64,000 bases of DNA from Paramecium pentaurelia (GCA_905183005.1 CAJJDO010000036.1:186001-250000); one strand, 5' to 3'. Positions 27,318 to 39,920 are shown, counted from the first letter of the stretch. Notes: a model not told the origin generated them from the letters alone. Made by a program: numbers and translations.

Positions 27318-27844
27318 ATGGATAATTAGAGTAATTTTCAAACTGTGAATTAATATAAAACTTCATCTTCTAAGTGTTTTATTAATCAATAAGTAAACTA
27401 AGTTGATAAACTTCCTAAAGAATCTGATCTTGTTCTTTATTAAGCAGCCAAAGAAAAATGCGCCAATAAATAAAATGAAAGATAATAAACTCCCCTTTTT
27501 TAAGTTACTAGTTTAATTACTAATGCACCTCCTCTTCATAAACCAACTGTAAAAACAACTTAATACAGCAATCAAGCTACAAATATTTTTGATGTATTCA
27601 AAATTCTTTTACTAAAATTTAGTTCTCAGAAAATAGAAAAGAATAAGTTTTTAAACCTCATTGTATTAAAATTGCTGAACCTGGTAATAATTCAGATACT
27701 GTTTACAGATAATAGTTAAAGACTTCAAATCTTCCATCTAGAGATAATTTATCTAGAAATCCAATAACAACTGGAGATTCAAAAAGTGAATATTTAAGAA
27801 CTACAAAAACTCCACTACCAAAAGATTAATTTAGTTTTAATTGA
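27318..27844 (+). CDS. hypothetical Gln/Ser/Thr-rich protein
   Basis: 165 residues after removing a 29-nt intron (27594..27622), ending in TGA at 27842-27844. The sequence is polar and probably disordered, with patches such as ESDLVLYQAAKEKC and KTPLPKDQFSFN. There are no membrane segments and no domain I recognise. The start is 65 bases from the divergent start of the giant antigen gene, so the two may share a promoter region. The exact coding length supports the model. Confidence 0.65.
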
Positions 27845-27870
27845 AATTATAATACAATCAATAATAATCA

Positions 27871-28739
27871 TCACATTACTAAGTATTTATTTGTTCTAGC
27901 AACATATTATGCATAAATATCCCCTCTTTTCTTTTTCATATGAGCCTCTGTTAATGGAGTTGTGAGAAATTCCATTACACAAAATAAAGCAATTGGTCCT
28001 ATAAATGCACATAAACTTATTGCATCATTAATTGCTGCTAATGCAAAACAAAACCAAGTAACTAAATCAAAAAATAAATTTGGATGACGACTCTTTCTCC
28101 AAAGTCCAGTTTCCATTAAATCTTCTCTAGCTATCAAACCCTATTGTTTCTACTTCTTAAATTTCTCTAATTGTAAGTCTATACTTTTTATATTTCAAAT
28201 ATACCTGCAGTTGCTTCTAAGAATATACTGAAAGGAATTATTGATAAAGCAATGTAATTCATCACATTCAAACCTTTAAAATTATCTGATTACCAAGTGA
28301 GATCATTTAGAAATAAGAAATATAATGGTATACTAGTGACAAATACAATCAATCCTTAGAACATAAATTACACAAAGACCATTACATCTTTCTTAAATTT
28401 ATCTGCATTATATTCACTAAAGATATTATCATATCTCTCATCTTTAAATCCAGCTAATACTCTAGTCACACATAAAAATCCACCAAGTCTTAATGACCAT
28501 AATGCAACAAGAAGGATATTGATCTTAAAATATTAAATTATTATTACTATCTTTGCTGGAGTTGATATTGTCGAAAATATAAAATATACTACTCCTGCAA
28601 CTAAATGACTTATAGAGTAGGCTACATCTACAATACATTCATGATTTCCACCAATCTTATAAACCAAATAGAAAATCAATTTATTAATTAGGATGGCTGG
28701 CAATGCCCATATTAAAGCAACATCGACAAAATAAACCAT
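27871..28739 (-). CDS. DUF1295-family membrane protein (steroid-reductase-like)
   Basis: 280 residues (272 if a possible 24-nt in-frame intron, about 28526..28549, is spliced); a second intron at 28179..28204 is clear. Several hydrophobic segments alternate with loops. The C-terminal part holds GLWRKSRHPNLFFDLVTW, matching the DUF1295 signature GLxRYSRHPNYFGE, followed by IGPIALFCVMEFLTTPLTE and a basic KKKRGDIYA end, as in the family's LLxKRxxxY tail. DUF1295 proteins are related to isoprenylcysteine methyltransferases and steroid 5-alpha-reductases. The substrate is unknown. It converges on the preceding + strand gene with 26 bases between stops. Confidence 0.8.
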
Positions 28740-28878
28740 AAGGTTTTTATTATATGATTTTTATTATTATTTTAGAATTTCTTAAATATTTGTTTATAAA
28801 TTAGATTATTATCATTATATTTTTAGACTTAATAATAAAATAATATGTATTTTTTATAATAAAATATTTTATGGCTGA

Positions 28879-29306
28879 TCATTTAAATTGTCCATTTTCA
28901 TCAATGTGTCCCATTTCAGATAACATTAATGTACAAAAATCATCAAAATCTTTATCATTTTATATACAAGTGTTTAATTCTTTAAATCTGTATTTACTAT
29001 TATCAATATGAATCAATAATTTTTAAAGACGCTTATTGGATACAAACTTTCTAATTTTCTAACTTCTTTCTATTTATTTATTTATATTTCAAATTTACTA
29101 AGGATATCTAATTTCTCTTTTGATAATTTATATTCCTCCTCAATATAATCACTTTTAAAAGGTTCTTGATCTTATATTTATGGTTTCTTTTGTATAGGTT
29201 TGCAATTATGAAGCTTGAAACATGCAGCACTGCAATAGGGCATTTCACATTTAGGACATTTATATTTTTTGGGCTCATTACAACAAATACATAATTAATT
29301 AATCAT
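28879..29306 (-). CDS. HIT zinc-finger protein, ZNHIT3-like
   Basis: 132 residues after a 29-nt intron (29070..29098). An N-terminal zf-HIT is clear: LCICCNEPKKYKCPKCEMPYC then CFKLHNC, giving the paired CxxC, CxxC, CxxxC and HxxxC ligands within residues 6-36. After the intron, NKRLQKLLIHID and DFDDFCTLMLSEMG resemble the C-terminal helices of ZNHIT3, which in other eukaryotes acts in box C/D snoRNP assembly. The ATG at 29304-29306 overlaps the TGA of the upstream WDR93-like gene in an ATGA arrangement. The next ATG is out of frame, so this start is the only good one. Confidence 0.8.
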
Positions 29307-31890
29307 TTAGCAGAAGACAATTAACGATGACGCTCTTGAAGCTTCTTCTTTTCTTCCTCTTAAGCCAATTATTATCCAACTTTCTATATCATATTATTGA
29401 CCTTCTCAATTCTTACCAATCTTTCAGAATTTCTACTTCGACAACGTTCAACCATACTTGTATCATCTTTTATTAAAAGTGGAATTGAAGATTTATCCTT
29501 CTCTAATAAGAACTATTCAGGATGTAGCATTTCTTTAGTCAAAATGGCTTATTTTGAATTTTGTTTTGAGAGTCTATGTGACATTGAGGAAGCTTGATAA
29601 CTTTTGAAAGATGAATTAAAATCAACCTATTAATCTGAATGATTAGATTTATGTAATGAATTAATGAGAGAGACAGGACCTCCTTTAATACTTGAAGGGG
29701 CTGCAGGAGGTAATTTACCACTTTTATGAGAACCATGTTATGATCTTAAATTTATTTATATGTATACCCAATTCTTTATTAGCTTCCTCTTTATTAACTA
29801 GGTCTATGTTCTTATCCAGGGATTTTTAATTGATTATTGCCATTTCCTAAAAGATTTGGAATATCAAATTATGGATTTTGTAATTCACTTTTCGATATTT
29901 TTTCAAATAAGTTCATGACTTTATCTTTTTCAATTCCTTTTCTATATATATTAGCTAATCCTGGAAATAAATTAACCAAATTGTCAAATATTTTATAAAT
30001 TTGTAATGTTGTATATTAATTAACTTGTAAAACATCAGCTGAAATTAAAATTTCATTTTTATAACATGCCACTAATGGTTTATCTTAAACCCATTATCTT
30101 AATTTATCATCCATAACTTATTAAGGAGTAAGTTTCCCTATTTTTTCACCATGCCAAACATCATAAATTCTAACTTCTTATTAAGCATCCAAAGCAGCTG
30201 CCACTCCAGTATGACTAACACTCATTCCAATAATTTTCCACAATCCTTATTTTTGTTCTTCCGTTTTTACTTTACTTCCCTTTCTAAATTGATGTGTTCT
30301 TTTACACAACAACTTACCTTCCTTTATATCATAGATATTAACACTTCCATCATATGAAGATGAAACTAATCTATTATCATCACAAAATTAAATCTGAGTA
30401 CAATTATACATATGCTTATCTAAATAAAATCTCTCTTATTCTAATACTAAATCATATACAAAGACACTTCCTTATTATAACCCAGTAGCTAAATATACTG
30501 ATGATTTTGATATGGCCATACAACTCAAAGGATAAAGAATTTAAACTTCTGTAATTGATGCTTACTACTTTAATAGCTATTAAGATGGTAATCCAAAAGA
30601 AGCACTTAAGTATTCTGGAAGTGCTGATCTCTTTGCACTAGTAAAACGATGTAATTCAAGTCTTGTTGTATTAGTCCAACCAACTACTATTCCTGTTATG
30701 CATTCATGCTATTTATATGAATTAAATGTTTTGTTTCCATTTTGTATACTAAATCTTTCAATAATAAATTCAACTAAAGCTCTATATTTCTGAATTGGAT
30801 AATCATCATCATTTGGTACTGCTCCATTATCATTTTCATCATAAAGTATTTCCTCTACAACTGGTATAGGTGCTACTTCCACAACTTTTTTTGGAGGAAC
30901 TGGAGCCTTCTTTTTTGGATCAACCTTCTCTTCAGGAGGAGGCTCTTTTGGAGTGGTTAAATCTTATTTAATTTTAGCTATTATTCCATTATAATCCAGT
31001 GTTTTCTAAATTCCATTAAACTTCACTTAATAAACCAAATCGGTTAATTCAGAACATGTAATATCCATTGGAGATGTTTAAATTTATTATTATTGAATGG
31101 GAGTCACTATTGGCTAGTCTTTCCCTTTTATTGGCGATGGTTTGAATTAACTTTAGATATGTCTTGGACTTTATGCTCCAACACTGTTATTTGATATTTG
31201 ACTTGAATTTGATTATTAATCTATTTTCAAATCTGGAATTCTAAACACTTTGACACTTCCATTATATTATGTAACAGTTATATATTAAGAAAATTAACTT
31301 ATGTCTACATCTACTGGATATTCACCTATTATATTCTTGTCCTTTGACATTGTTATAGTGTGATGAAGTAATAATTTATTTTCTAATGGCCTAAAACGAT
31401 AAATGTACACAACTGGATCATTATGTTAAACAACTCCAATCCTAAATTAATAATTATTTTCTACACACAAACATTCTTATAATCATCTGTTGCTTAATCT
31501 CTACTACTTAAACATACTTTAAGTATTCTTTTCCCATTTGTTTCTTTCTTGGCAATTCTAAGTTTCTTACTTAAATCTAATATCATTAAATTTCCCTAAG
31601 TATCTCCTGCTGCTACTAAATTACTTGAACTATCTCGACTCACACAACTCAATTAAGGAATGTCAAAAACACCTTAAGGAGGCAGCGTTCTTAATTGTCC
31701 TTCATAATTTGGGTCAGAACGATATTTTTCAATTTCGAATACTTTATTGTAGACTTCATTAAGTATCATAGTATTTAAGATTTTGTTTATGAATCTAGCA
31801 TACTAATTTGTTAAAGTACTTATATGGTTTTGGAAGTTTATCTTCCCAATTAGTTGGATTACAATAACCCCATGAATTTAATTAATCCAT
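29303..31890 (-). CDS. WD-repeat protein, WDR93-like (probable axonemal)
   Basis: 835 residues after introns 29745..29767, 31476..31507 and 31795..31819. The N-terminus (LPKPYKFINKIL) resembles the LPQPFRMINRLV start of WDR93, a ciliary central-apparatus protein. WD-like blades follow: NLVAAGDTQGNLMILDLS, RLVSSSYDGSVNIYD, and GVAAALDAQQEVRIYDVW. A low-complexity Lys/Pro/Glu linker (PPPEEKVDPKKKAPVPPKK) separates two WD regions at about 330-380. The C-terminal 170 residues are basic and helical (RLVRIEKVNNMIQKVGQQ). WD assignment is firm; the WDR93 identity rests mainly on the N-terminus and overall plan. Confidence 0.75.
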
Positions 31891-32104
31891 TATTATTTAA
31901 TTTACAATATTTAGAAATCTCAAAATTTTTGACTTCTTGATTTTTGATATTGAATTCAATAAATAGAAATTCTATGATAAAACCTTAATATGAAAATTGA
32001 ATTTAAATTTTCTATCTAAATTTATTTTTTCCTTTCTTATTAAATTTAAGAAATCAATAGAATTTTATATAATTTTAACATAAAAATAAAAATCATGTAG
32101 ATAT

Positions 32105-33530
32105 TCAGCAATGTTGAGTATGAGATCTTTTAATTTTTTCATTTAATTTATTTTATTAAGATTTTTTAAGTGTAGGAAGTTTTCCTTATTCGTTCACAAA
32201 AGAGACTAATTGTTATGTATTTTATTTTTAATTTTATTCTTTATTTTTCAAATTTAATCTCCTTTCAATATCACTATGTAGATTAATTTCTCTATCTTCT
32301 TCTGGTTCTGTCAATAGAAATTAATAATTTTATTATTAATACTTTATTTCTCCATCTCTTTGTGATCCAACCTTAACTTTAATATTAGAAATAATTTGAC
32401 TTTTGTTATCAGGAAATTAATTTTCTATATTAGTATGTTATTTATGTAAATTTACAAATGATTCTGTAAAAATCATCTCTGATGTTTCTTCATATTATTT
32501 TTTTGTCATTCTTAATGAGGAATCATTTTTTAATATGTCCAATTTCTCTATTTTACTAAAACCATTCATATTTCTGACTAAACCAGATTCAAATTTATTA
32601 ATTTAGTGTTATTTAATGTCATCTTCAAATTTTAATTAACCTACCTATTGATTATCAATTTTAGTTTAATTTCTAATATAAATATTTTCAATATGATTTT
32701 TATTATCCATTTTTTTCTTATCTTATTTTTTCTTTAATATTTTAGATTACAAATGATAAAGTTTGACTTACATGAAAGGTTTATTATAGGGTAAAATTGA
32801 TCCATCATAATCATATCCACAATTATTATGATTTTATTGTTTTTTCATTTATTCTAATTGATTTTTCTATCTCACCCTATCTTCCTCTAATTTTTTTTCA
32901 TTTCTTAATATATTCCTAAAATAATTACTTAGCTATTTATTCAAGCATTTTGCATTTTAATTCATGCTAATATCTATAATATTATTCTTTTTCATCAATT
33001 TATTGATTGGGTTCATCAAGTTTAACAACTTCAATACTTTATTTTTTAGAAGTCTGTTTTTTTTATGTGGATCTATTCATGCTAACAACAATACTGACTG
33101 AATTTGATTTCATTCGATGAGATGATTATCTTAGAAATTTAGTTGATCTTGTAATATCTTTTTCACAAATAATTTCTATATCTTTTTTTAATGGATCAAT
33201 TTGAATTAAACCTGAATAGGAATCTTTCTAAGGAGGAAGTGGTTCTTCATCTTAAGTAGTATTCATTTCTAATGGAATATCAATGTAATGCTTAATCAGA
33301 TTGTTCAAAAGCACAATTGTTGTAAATTCTGTATAATTAGGGATTGAGTATGTTATAAAATGATCCTATAGTAAAATATGACAAGAGCCTAAAATTTGAT
33401 CTAGAATATAATGAGATATCAAGTGGACATCAACAGTAGAGGAACAGTTATTATTGATTTTCTAAAATTTATTTTATTACATATTTAAATAACTTATAGA
33501 CTACATTAATTTGTTAAAATACTTTTACAT
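32105..33530 (-). CDS. coiled-coil hypothetical protein
   Basis: 466 residues with one 25-nt intron (32904..32928), after which the length is exact. The first 80 residues are more hydrophobic and folded-looking (VDVHLISHYILDQILG). A charged Ser-rich linker follows, then a Lys/Glu/Gln coiled coil (EQIAKNEKKLEEDRVRQ) and the motif YDYDGSILPYNKPF near residue 195, a short phrase of a kind seen in ciliate coiled-coil proteins. The C-terminal half is polar. I used the most upstream in-frame ATG (33530). No enzyme or named domain is visible; a cytoskeletal role would be inference. Confidence 0.7.
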
Positions 33531-33633
33531 TAATTGTTTGATCAATATAGTTATATTATATTTATTGAGGATAGATACAACGAATATATTTTAAAATATT
33601 AATAATTTCTATAATTTATCATTTTCAAATTAA

Positions 33634-34781
33634 ATGGACTAAATAAATTCTTGGAGTAATTGCACACTTTCAATTGGAGAAGAAGTCTTACCAAAATAAT
33701 AAAATGAATTACATGATGCTATGAATAATTATTAAAAGCTAGAAATGAAAGGGAAAGGAAGTTATGGTGCAGCTTATTTGGCTTTATAATTAAATACAAA
33801 ACTATAATGCATTATAAAAGTATGATAGTATTAAATTTGAATAGGTTATTAATATTTCAAATATGAATAATAAATAAAAGGAAAATGCAATATGTGAGGC
33901 TAAGATTATGAAAGATTTAAAGCATCCTGGAATAATAAAATATTATGAATCATTTTTTGAAAATGAGTAATTTTTAATATTTATAAGATAGTACAAATTT
34001 ATGTATTGTTATGGAATATGCTGAAAAGGGCAATTTGGAATAAATGTTATTAGAATATAAATAGAATAATGAATATTTAAATGAAACACTTATAATTGAT
34101 TGGTTTACTCAATTATGTTTGGCTGTTAAATATTTACATGATCAAAATATAATACATAGAGATATTAAGACATAAAATATTTTCATAACAAAAGATAATT
34201 TTATAAAATTAGGAGATTTTGGAATAGCTAAGGAAATTGAATGTAAAGAATAATTATGCAAAACTTCTATTGGAACTCCATATTATATTAGTCCAGAGGC
34301 GTTTTAATCTAAACCTTATAATAATAAATCTGATATGTGGAGTTTAGGATGTGTTTTATATGAAATGATTTCACTAAGACATGCATTTGATGCTAAAAGT
34401 ATTTGAAACAAGATTTTACTCATAGCCATTGAAGGATTAGGAATAAAGATTCTAAGAGGATAATATCCACCAATTCCGGAGCACTATTCAGATGAACTAA
34501 AAAATTTAGTTACAAAATTATTAGTAGTAGATCCAACTAAAAGATTTAATATTAATGATTTATTAAAATAGGAAATATTAATTAATGGAGCTAAAAAATA
34601 TTTAGATAAATATACTTAACATACAATACAAGCAAAGATTAACACACAAAGCAACTATAATTTTAATGTATGTAAACTTGAGGAATTGAGAATGAATCTT
34701 GAGAATTAGTTAGGATTAAAAAAGTTATAGGATTATATTTAATAAATTGTAAATAATTATTTAATAAAATTAGGAAAATGA
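33634..34781 (+). CDS. NEK-family serine/threonine protein kinase
   Basis: 356 residues after introns 33820..33844, 33967..33991 and 34399..34425. The kinase domain (about 33-300) has a Gly-rich loop KGKGSYGAAYLA, HRDIKTQNIF near residue 157, GDFGIAKE, and the NEK-type activation segment TSIGTPYYISPE near 194. SDMWSLGCVLYEM follows. A short coiled C-terminal extension has Gln/Leu heptads. NEK kinases control cilia length and basal bodies and are greatly expanded in Paramecium. All catalytic residues are present, in contrast to the CDPK-like protein at 678-2264. It is divergent from the coiled-coil gene ending near 33530, with about 100 bases between starts. Confidence 0.92.
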
Positions 34782-34907
34782 TACTTTAGACTTTAATAAT
34801 GATTTGAGTGAAAAAAATATTAAAGATATTGAGTTACTCATATAATTAGAAAAATAAATATTTTGAATTAATTATTTTTATCAATTTAACAGATATTCAT
34901 TCAAAAT

Positions 34908-36340
34908 TCATTTATTTTATTTCTTATTTTTTTTAAACTTAAGGATATAATAATTAGTCATAGTATTTAAAAATATTATCCATTTCATAATTTTTTACAT
35001 TATGAGTTTTTGTTAATTCAATTATTTGATTATAAAATTACATATAATATTTAGAACATAATTTATATATCTATTCTTTAAAAAAAAGATCTTTCTATTT
35101 AACATTTATTAGATAACTAAAATATACATAATATTCTTATACTATTACAAACTTGATAATATATGAGTATTTAATTCTATTGTTCTACTTATATCTCTAT
35201 CATCATATTAATTCAAATCATTTGCTTCTTATTAATAAGCATCTGCATAACTCTATTAGGTTTCTTAATATTATTAAATTAATGTAGTCAATTTTGTTCT
35301 AAATAATTTATGTTATTCATCTCACTTATTATTATCAAATACATTCTATAGTTTTTATTTTGCTAATTGACAAACATTCGAATTCATTAAACAAATATAA
35401 AACTACTCCTTCTCCAGAAATAGACAAAGGACTTTATTGGATACTGTCTTAAATTCTTTATAAATGATTATCCAATATTATTTTTTTATTCGCTTACATA
35501 TATTTGGTTTTCACAAATTAGAGATTATGTTTATTAGCTAAATGTTCTGCTTATCTAGTATGACAACATAAATTCCTTTCCTTTAATAATAAATTATAAT
35601 TACATGATTATTAACTAATGCAAAAAATTTTAGAGCAGATTATTAATATTCTATAATATGAACAAAATATGGATTATTAACAAATTCTCCTATCAATGTA
35701 TGATCTGTTAAATCTTTTTATAATTATTCTATATTTTTTTCAATCATATCAGAAAACCAAATTTCAGCAATTTACCAAGGTAATCTTTCTGGACTATGAA
35801 TATCCTTATTAGGACAATTTAATAAGTAATCATCATAGTTCTTACAAAATATAGAAACATTTTTTGATGAAATAACCCAAGTTTATAAAATAGAAGAAAA
35901 TGATATTTAAAAATTCTCTCCATTTTCTTATTGTTATTAAACAATAGTTACAGGAATATTTAGTTTTAATGATTAGTAAGCATTATGTAATTAATTTTTA
36001 TATAAAAACTAATTTTATTATTATTCTTTATTTCTCCAAAAATCACCTCTAATTTAATAAATATTACTTACAAATCATAAAATTTTGGCAATCCTTTTCT
36101 TAAAATTGTATAATTATTATTTAAATTTAAGATTGTAAGTCCTCTTCTTAAAATAAAGATTAAATCTGGATTTGTTTCAAAAAACTTTTATTCATCTTTA
36201 TCCTTTAATTTTATCCTAACAATGTAATAAATAGCTTTAGCCTAATTTAAGGGATTCTCTTTTATAAAGAGAGTATTATTTGCTTTTTTTGCATATGCAA
36301 TTAAATTTTCTAAATCTATTTCTTCCTATTATAAATTCAT
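34908..36340 (-). CDS. protein with RNA/DNA-ligase-type nucleotidyltransferase motifs
   Basis: 454 residues after introns 35321..35342, 35581..35603 and 36049..36071. Motifs appear in the order of covalent nucleotidyltransferases: motif I-like SSKNVSIFCKN (Lys in a KxxS context, minus strand near 35850), motif III-like TLIGEF, motif IV EGVVLYL near 35400, and motif V-like KIKTIEYEQHKLFR split by the first listed intron. The motif I Gly is not present in its usual form, so activity is uncertain. An N-terminal region (about 1-130) carries DLIFILRRGL repeats of strand-like character. The C-terminal 100 residues are helical and Gln/Asn-rich. The family placement comes from motif order only. Stop TGA at 34908-34910. 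Confidence 0.5.
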
Positions 36341-36741
36341 AGAAGAAGATATACTTATTGAAATTATTTTTGATTAATATTTGGTAATGATTGCTATTTT
36401 TGAAAGGCAATATCATATTTCTTGTTTTGCATTCTGATTTTTTAATTGAAAATATTTATACTAATTATTAAATTTTAAAATCACAAATGACTAAAGTACT
36501 AATCAAAACAACACCAACATTGTATAATATCTATATTTATAAAAAGAGATTAATTATTTAAAAACAAAAAAAATTAAAAGCCTCAATATTTGTACATATA
36601 GATTTTTTTAATATACAAAGATAAAAACATAAACTTAACAAATATTGGATTAATAAATATTGATAAATCAATAATTGAAATAAAATATAATAGTAATACT
36701 TTTTATATTAATATTAATTTGCTCTAAATAAATATTTTTTT
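36341..36741. other. divergent intergenic region
   Basis: About 400 AT-rich bases between the starts of the ligase-like gene (-) and the trichocyst-matrix-like gene (+). The minus-strand frame is open a little further upstream but closes with TGA before another ATG. I see no additional gene or clear motif. Confidence 0.45.
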
Positions 36742-37943
36742 ATGAAAACTCAAAAAACGGAACTTGTTCTATTATTGCTAATTTGCACTATAAATTGTGT
36801 AAATATTAGTAAATAAGATGGAGTGGAAGAACTGAAAGTAAATAGATAATTATGAAATAGATAAGAAAACTAGTTGGGGTAAGATTGCGTGGAATTTAAG
36901 TTAATTGGCATTTTCAGGTGACTCAGCATTAAAAGAACTAGCAGATGTTTTAACATCAGTGGTATATAAATAGGTATTATAATTCCTTAGACAGAATAAG
37001 TTAAAGATTTGAGACATGATCATGAATTTACTAGTGATAAAGCTATTAATGTTTATGTTAGCAAAAATGAAAAATTAGATTTAGGAATAGATGAAACAGT
37101 TACTTTTATTGCTAGGAATACAGATTATTTGGATTCATAAATGCATGATTATATAGTGAGTATAAATAAGAGATTAGAAAATCTAGATTAAAATGTTAAA
37201 GAAAATAGAAAATAATTAGAATATCTAACATTCACTAGATAAAAGGAAAATGAAAAGTTCTTAGATACTTGTAATCAATATTATTAATTATAGTATTATA
37301 ATATGAACATATGGTTGCATAAGTTGATATGTGTATTGCCTTACTATAGGGAATATTTGCTAATGAATAGTTTATCTAAGTAGATAGAGTCAAAATTATT
37401 ACAAGAAAGATTTTTGCTGCTACAATGCTAATTGGAGGAATTGATATGAAAGAATTATTAGAAACTACTGAATCAGCTTAATATACTGATACAAGAGTAC
37501 AAAAATATGTATAATATAAATTTATCATTATCTTTTAGATTTTAGAAGCCTTTAATAATTTAAGAAAATAATTTATTGATCATAAAAATTCAGATATTGC
37601 ATATGATGCTGAATAATAAAAAGAATATGAAGATTAAAAACATTAATTAGATGGAGAACTTTTAATTTTCAAAAAAGATATTGCAGAATTAATATACAAT
37701 TTATCAGTTGCAGAAGAAAAAATAAGATAAATTAAAGATGATATTGATTCAAATAGAAAAGATTAGGAGTTTTATTAAAAGGAAAAAGAATTTATTAATA
37801 ATGGTCGTCAAATTGAAGAAAAATGGAAATCTAAATTAATTTAGGAATATAATAATCAATTATTATCAATAGAAAAAGCTATGAATTTAATAAGCTAACC
37901 TGATTTTTGGGCAAGAAACGATTAAATCAAGTTAAATTATTGA
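36742..37943 (+). CDS. trichocyst matrix protein-like secreted coiled-coil protein
   Basis: About 363 residues after introns 36838..36865, 36962..36990, 37271..37293 and probably 37509..37538. A cleavable signal peptide (MKTQKTELVLLLLICTINCV) is followed by a short propeptide-like stretch and SWGKIAWNLSQLAF. This resembles the W/F-G-K-x-x-x-x-L start of mature Paramecium trichocyst matrix proteins. The rest is alpha-helical with long heptad regions (KENRKQLEYLTFTRQKENEKF) and a middle segment FAATMLIGGIDM. TMPs are processed and crystallise in the secretory granule. The fourth intron is 30 nt and stop-free, so an 11th-hour unspliced form stays in frame. Confidence 0.6.
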
Positions 37944-37981
37944 AAATTGTTATAGATATAGAAGATAAATATTTCATTTTT

Positions 37982-39299
37982 TCACTAATAATATGGTTTT
38001 AATTTTTTTAAATAATATTGTTTCGTTTTTGATCCTTGATGCTCACATGGTTAAGTTTTAATGTGAGTTATTGAGGTATTTTAAGAAAGTTTTTTAAAAT
38101 CAAAATTTTTAATTTATTGATTTTTCGTTTAATGCAATTACAATTCATCAATTTCTTTGATACCATTAGATCTTGAAGTATGTATTGAAATTTAGGATTT
38201 TAATTAACTCTGTTAAGTATATTAAGATTATTTTGAAGTATTATCAGTATTTCTCTTAGTTGACATAAAATATAAATTAATTTCTTTTAAAGTTGGTGAT
38301 TGAATTTTTGGTATTTATTGATTTGGTGGAGATAAACAGAATTTATTTTTAACCTATTTTTCTTACAGATATTTATTAATAATGTTAAAAGAAGTTTTTC
38401 TATGAAAAATGGAATATTCATTATTATTAATATATCTTGGAGTCAATTATGGTTTTTCAGGAATATATGGTTTGGTTTTTAAATTGATGGTTTATTGAAA
38501 TTATAATAATTTATTCGGTAATGGTGAAGATTCACCTGAAGTCTCAAATTGATCTTCCTGTTATTTAAAATGTTTTTAAAGTGTTTCTTAAAAATTTAAT
38601 AATTTATCTTTAGGCACAAATAATGTTTTACGATCTTATATACAAGTTTTTCTTCTAAACATTAATAAGGTATTCCTCCTTTTTTAAAAGCATAATAGAG
38701 CTACTTTTCTTTATAATTCAAAATCAATAGGAAGAATAGGACCTTAATATATTTAGTCAGCTATGGATTTGGCTCTCTTATGTGTTATTTTAGGTAATCT
38801 TTTAAGTGGGCAACTTTTACTTTTTTATTCTCCATTTGTTTTGCGTTGTCTGGATCTCTATAAAAATTCTTATTGTAACATATTATACTGTATTGATTTT
38901 TCAATCTATTGATCTTTTTCTTCTTAACAATCACAGCTTCATGAGAATGCTAATAAACTTAAGTATGAGGCACTAAATGATTCAATCGTTTCTATTTTTA
39001 TCCCTAATATTCGTGAAAGGTCACTCTTCTAATTTTACCTTATGGCTAAATTTTTTAATCCTAGATATCAAGACTTCTTTAGGAAAGAATTTCTAGAATA
39101 TCTGCTCTTTCCACTTTGGAAACTCTTCTAATTGGAATTCCAAATTATGTAAGAATGGTTGGAGATTTGATTATTTTTCTTAGTCTTTATTTGGGTGAAT
39201 TTTTAACTTCTTCAATTAACATACTTTTAGAAGCAAGTTCAAATGATCTAGCCTTTATCTTTTTCTAAGGTGAGATACAATTTAAGATTGGTTAAACAT
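37982..39299 (-). CDS. basic hypothetical protein
   Basis: 423 residues after introns 38679..38704 and 39259..39278 (only 20 nt); the length is then exact. The protein is Lys/Arg/Gln/Ser-rich throughout with no signal peptide and one short hydrophobic patch (VLFFLLIL) near residue 195. Recurrent short basic-proline phrases occur (KIIKSPTILTQF, KPYIPEKPQLTPRY). I do not recognise a domain. It converges on the trichocyst-matrix-like gene with 38 bases between stops. Alternative frames inside the gene all meet TGA, so the two introns are required. Confidence 0.6.
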
Positions 39300-39374
39300 T
39301 TCTTTGTAATTCTCTATAGATTTTCCAAAATGAGGTAGTTTATATTGTATTATTAATGTACATTTAATAATTTA

Positions 39375-39920
39375 TCATTTCTTTCCTTTTGGTTTTCCAG
39401 CTCCTTTAGCAGCAGCCTTTTAAGCTGCTTTTGTTTCAGCTTTTTAGGCAGTTTTTTGAGTGGTAGTTACACCTTTTCTTTGTTATTTTTAAGTCTCAAT
39501 TAACTTCTGCTTTCTGTCCTTGATTTCTCTTGCAGCTTATTCTGCTTGAGCTTTTCTTGTTTCTATTTAAAAGATTATAAAAGTCACAACTTACTTTCAT
39601 CTTCCTTTCTTCTTCTTCTAATCTCTTCTAATGATATACCAACAATAGCTCTTTAGACTTTAAGATTTCTAATTCTTCTTTTTTTTGCCCCTTCATCAGT
39701 TTTAATTTTTTTATTTAATCTTCTCCAAGCAACAGTCCATTGAATTTCTTAGCTTTTAATCTTGAATGTAATAATCATATTATACTTTTCTGGCAGAAAA
39801 TGCTCTACTCTTTTGATTCAAATAGTAAAATAATCTACCATCTTTAGCCACGAATCTTCTTCCATGTCCAGGATAAATACGCCATTCACTAAATGAGCAC
39901 AAATCAGTCTTGATAACCAT
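39375..39920 (-). CDS. 60S ribosomal protein eL24
   Basis: 162 residues after introns 39563..39594 and 39761..39785. The N-terminus MVIKTDLCSFSEWRIYPGHGRRF, read in two parts here (CSFSEWRIYPGHG then RRFVAKDGRLF), matches the eL24 signature CxFSxxxIYPGHGxxxxRxDG. After the first intron IQWTVAWRRLNKK matches the conserved INWTxxYRR motif. The C-terminus is an Ala/Lys-rich extension (KAAAKGAGKPKG) as usual in eukaryotes. Structural component of the large ribosomal subunit. The start is only 28 bases from the divergent start of the HEAT-like gene. Confidence 0.95.
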
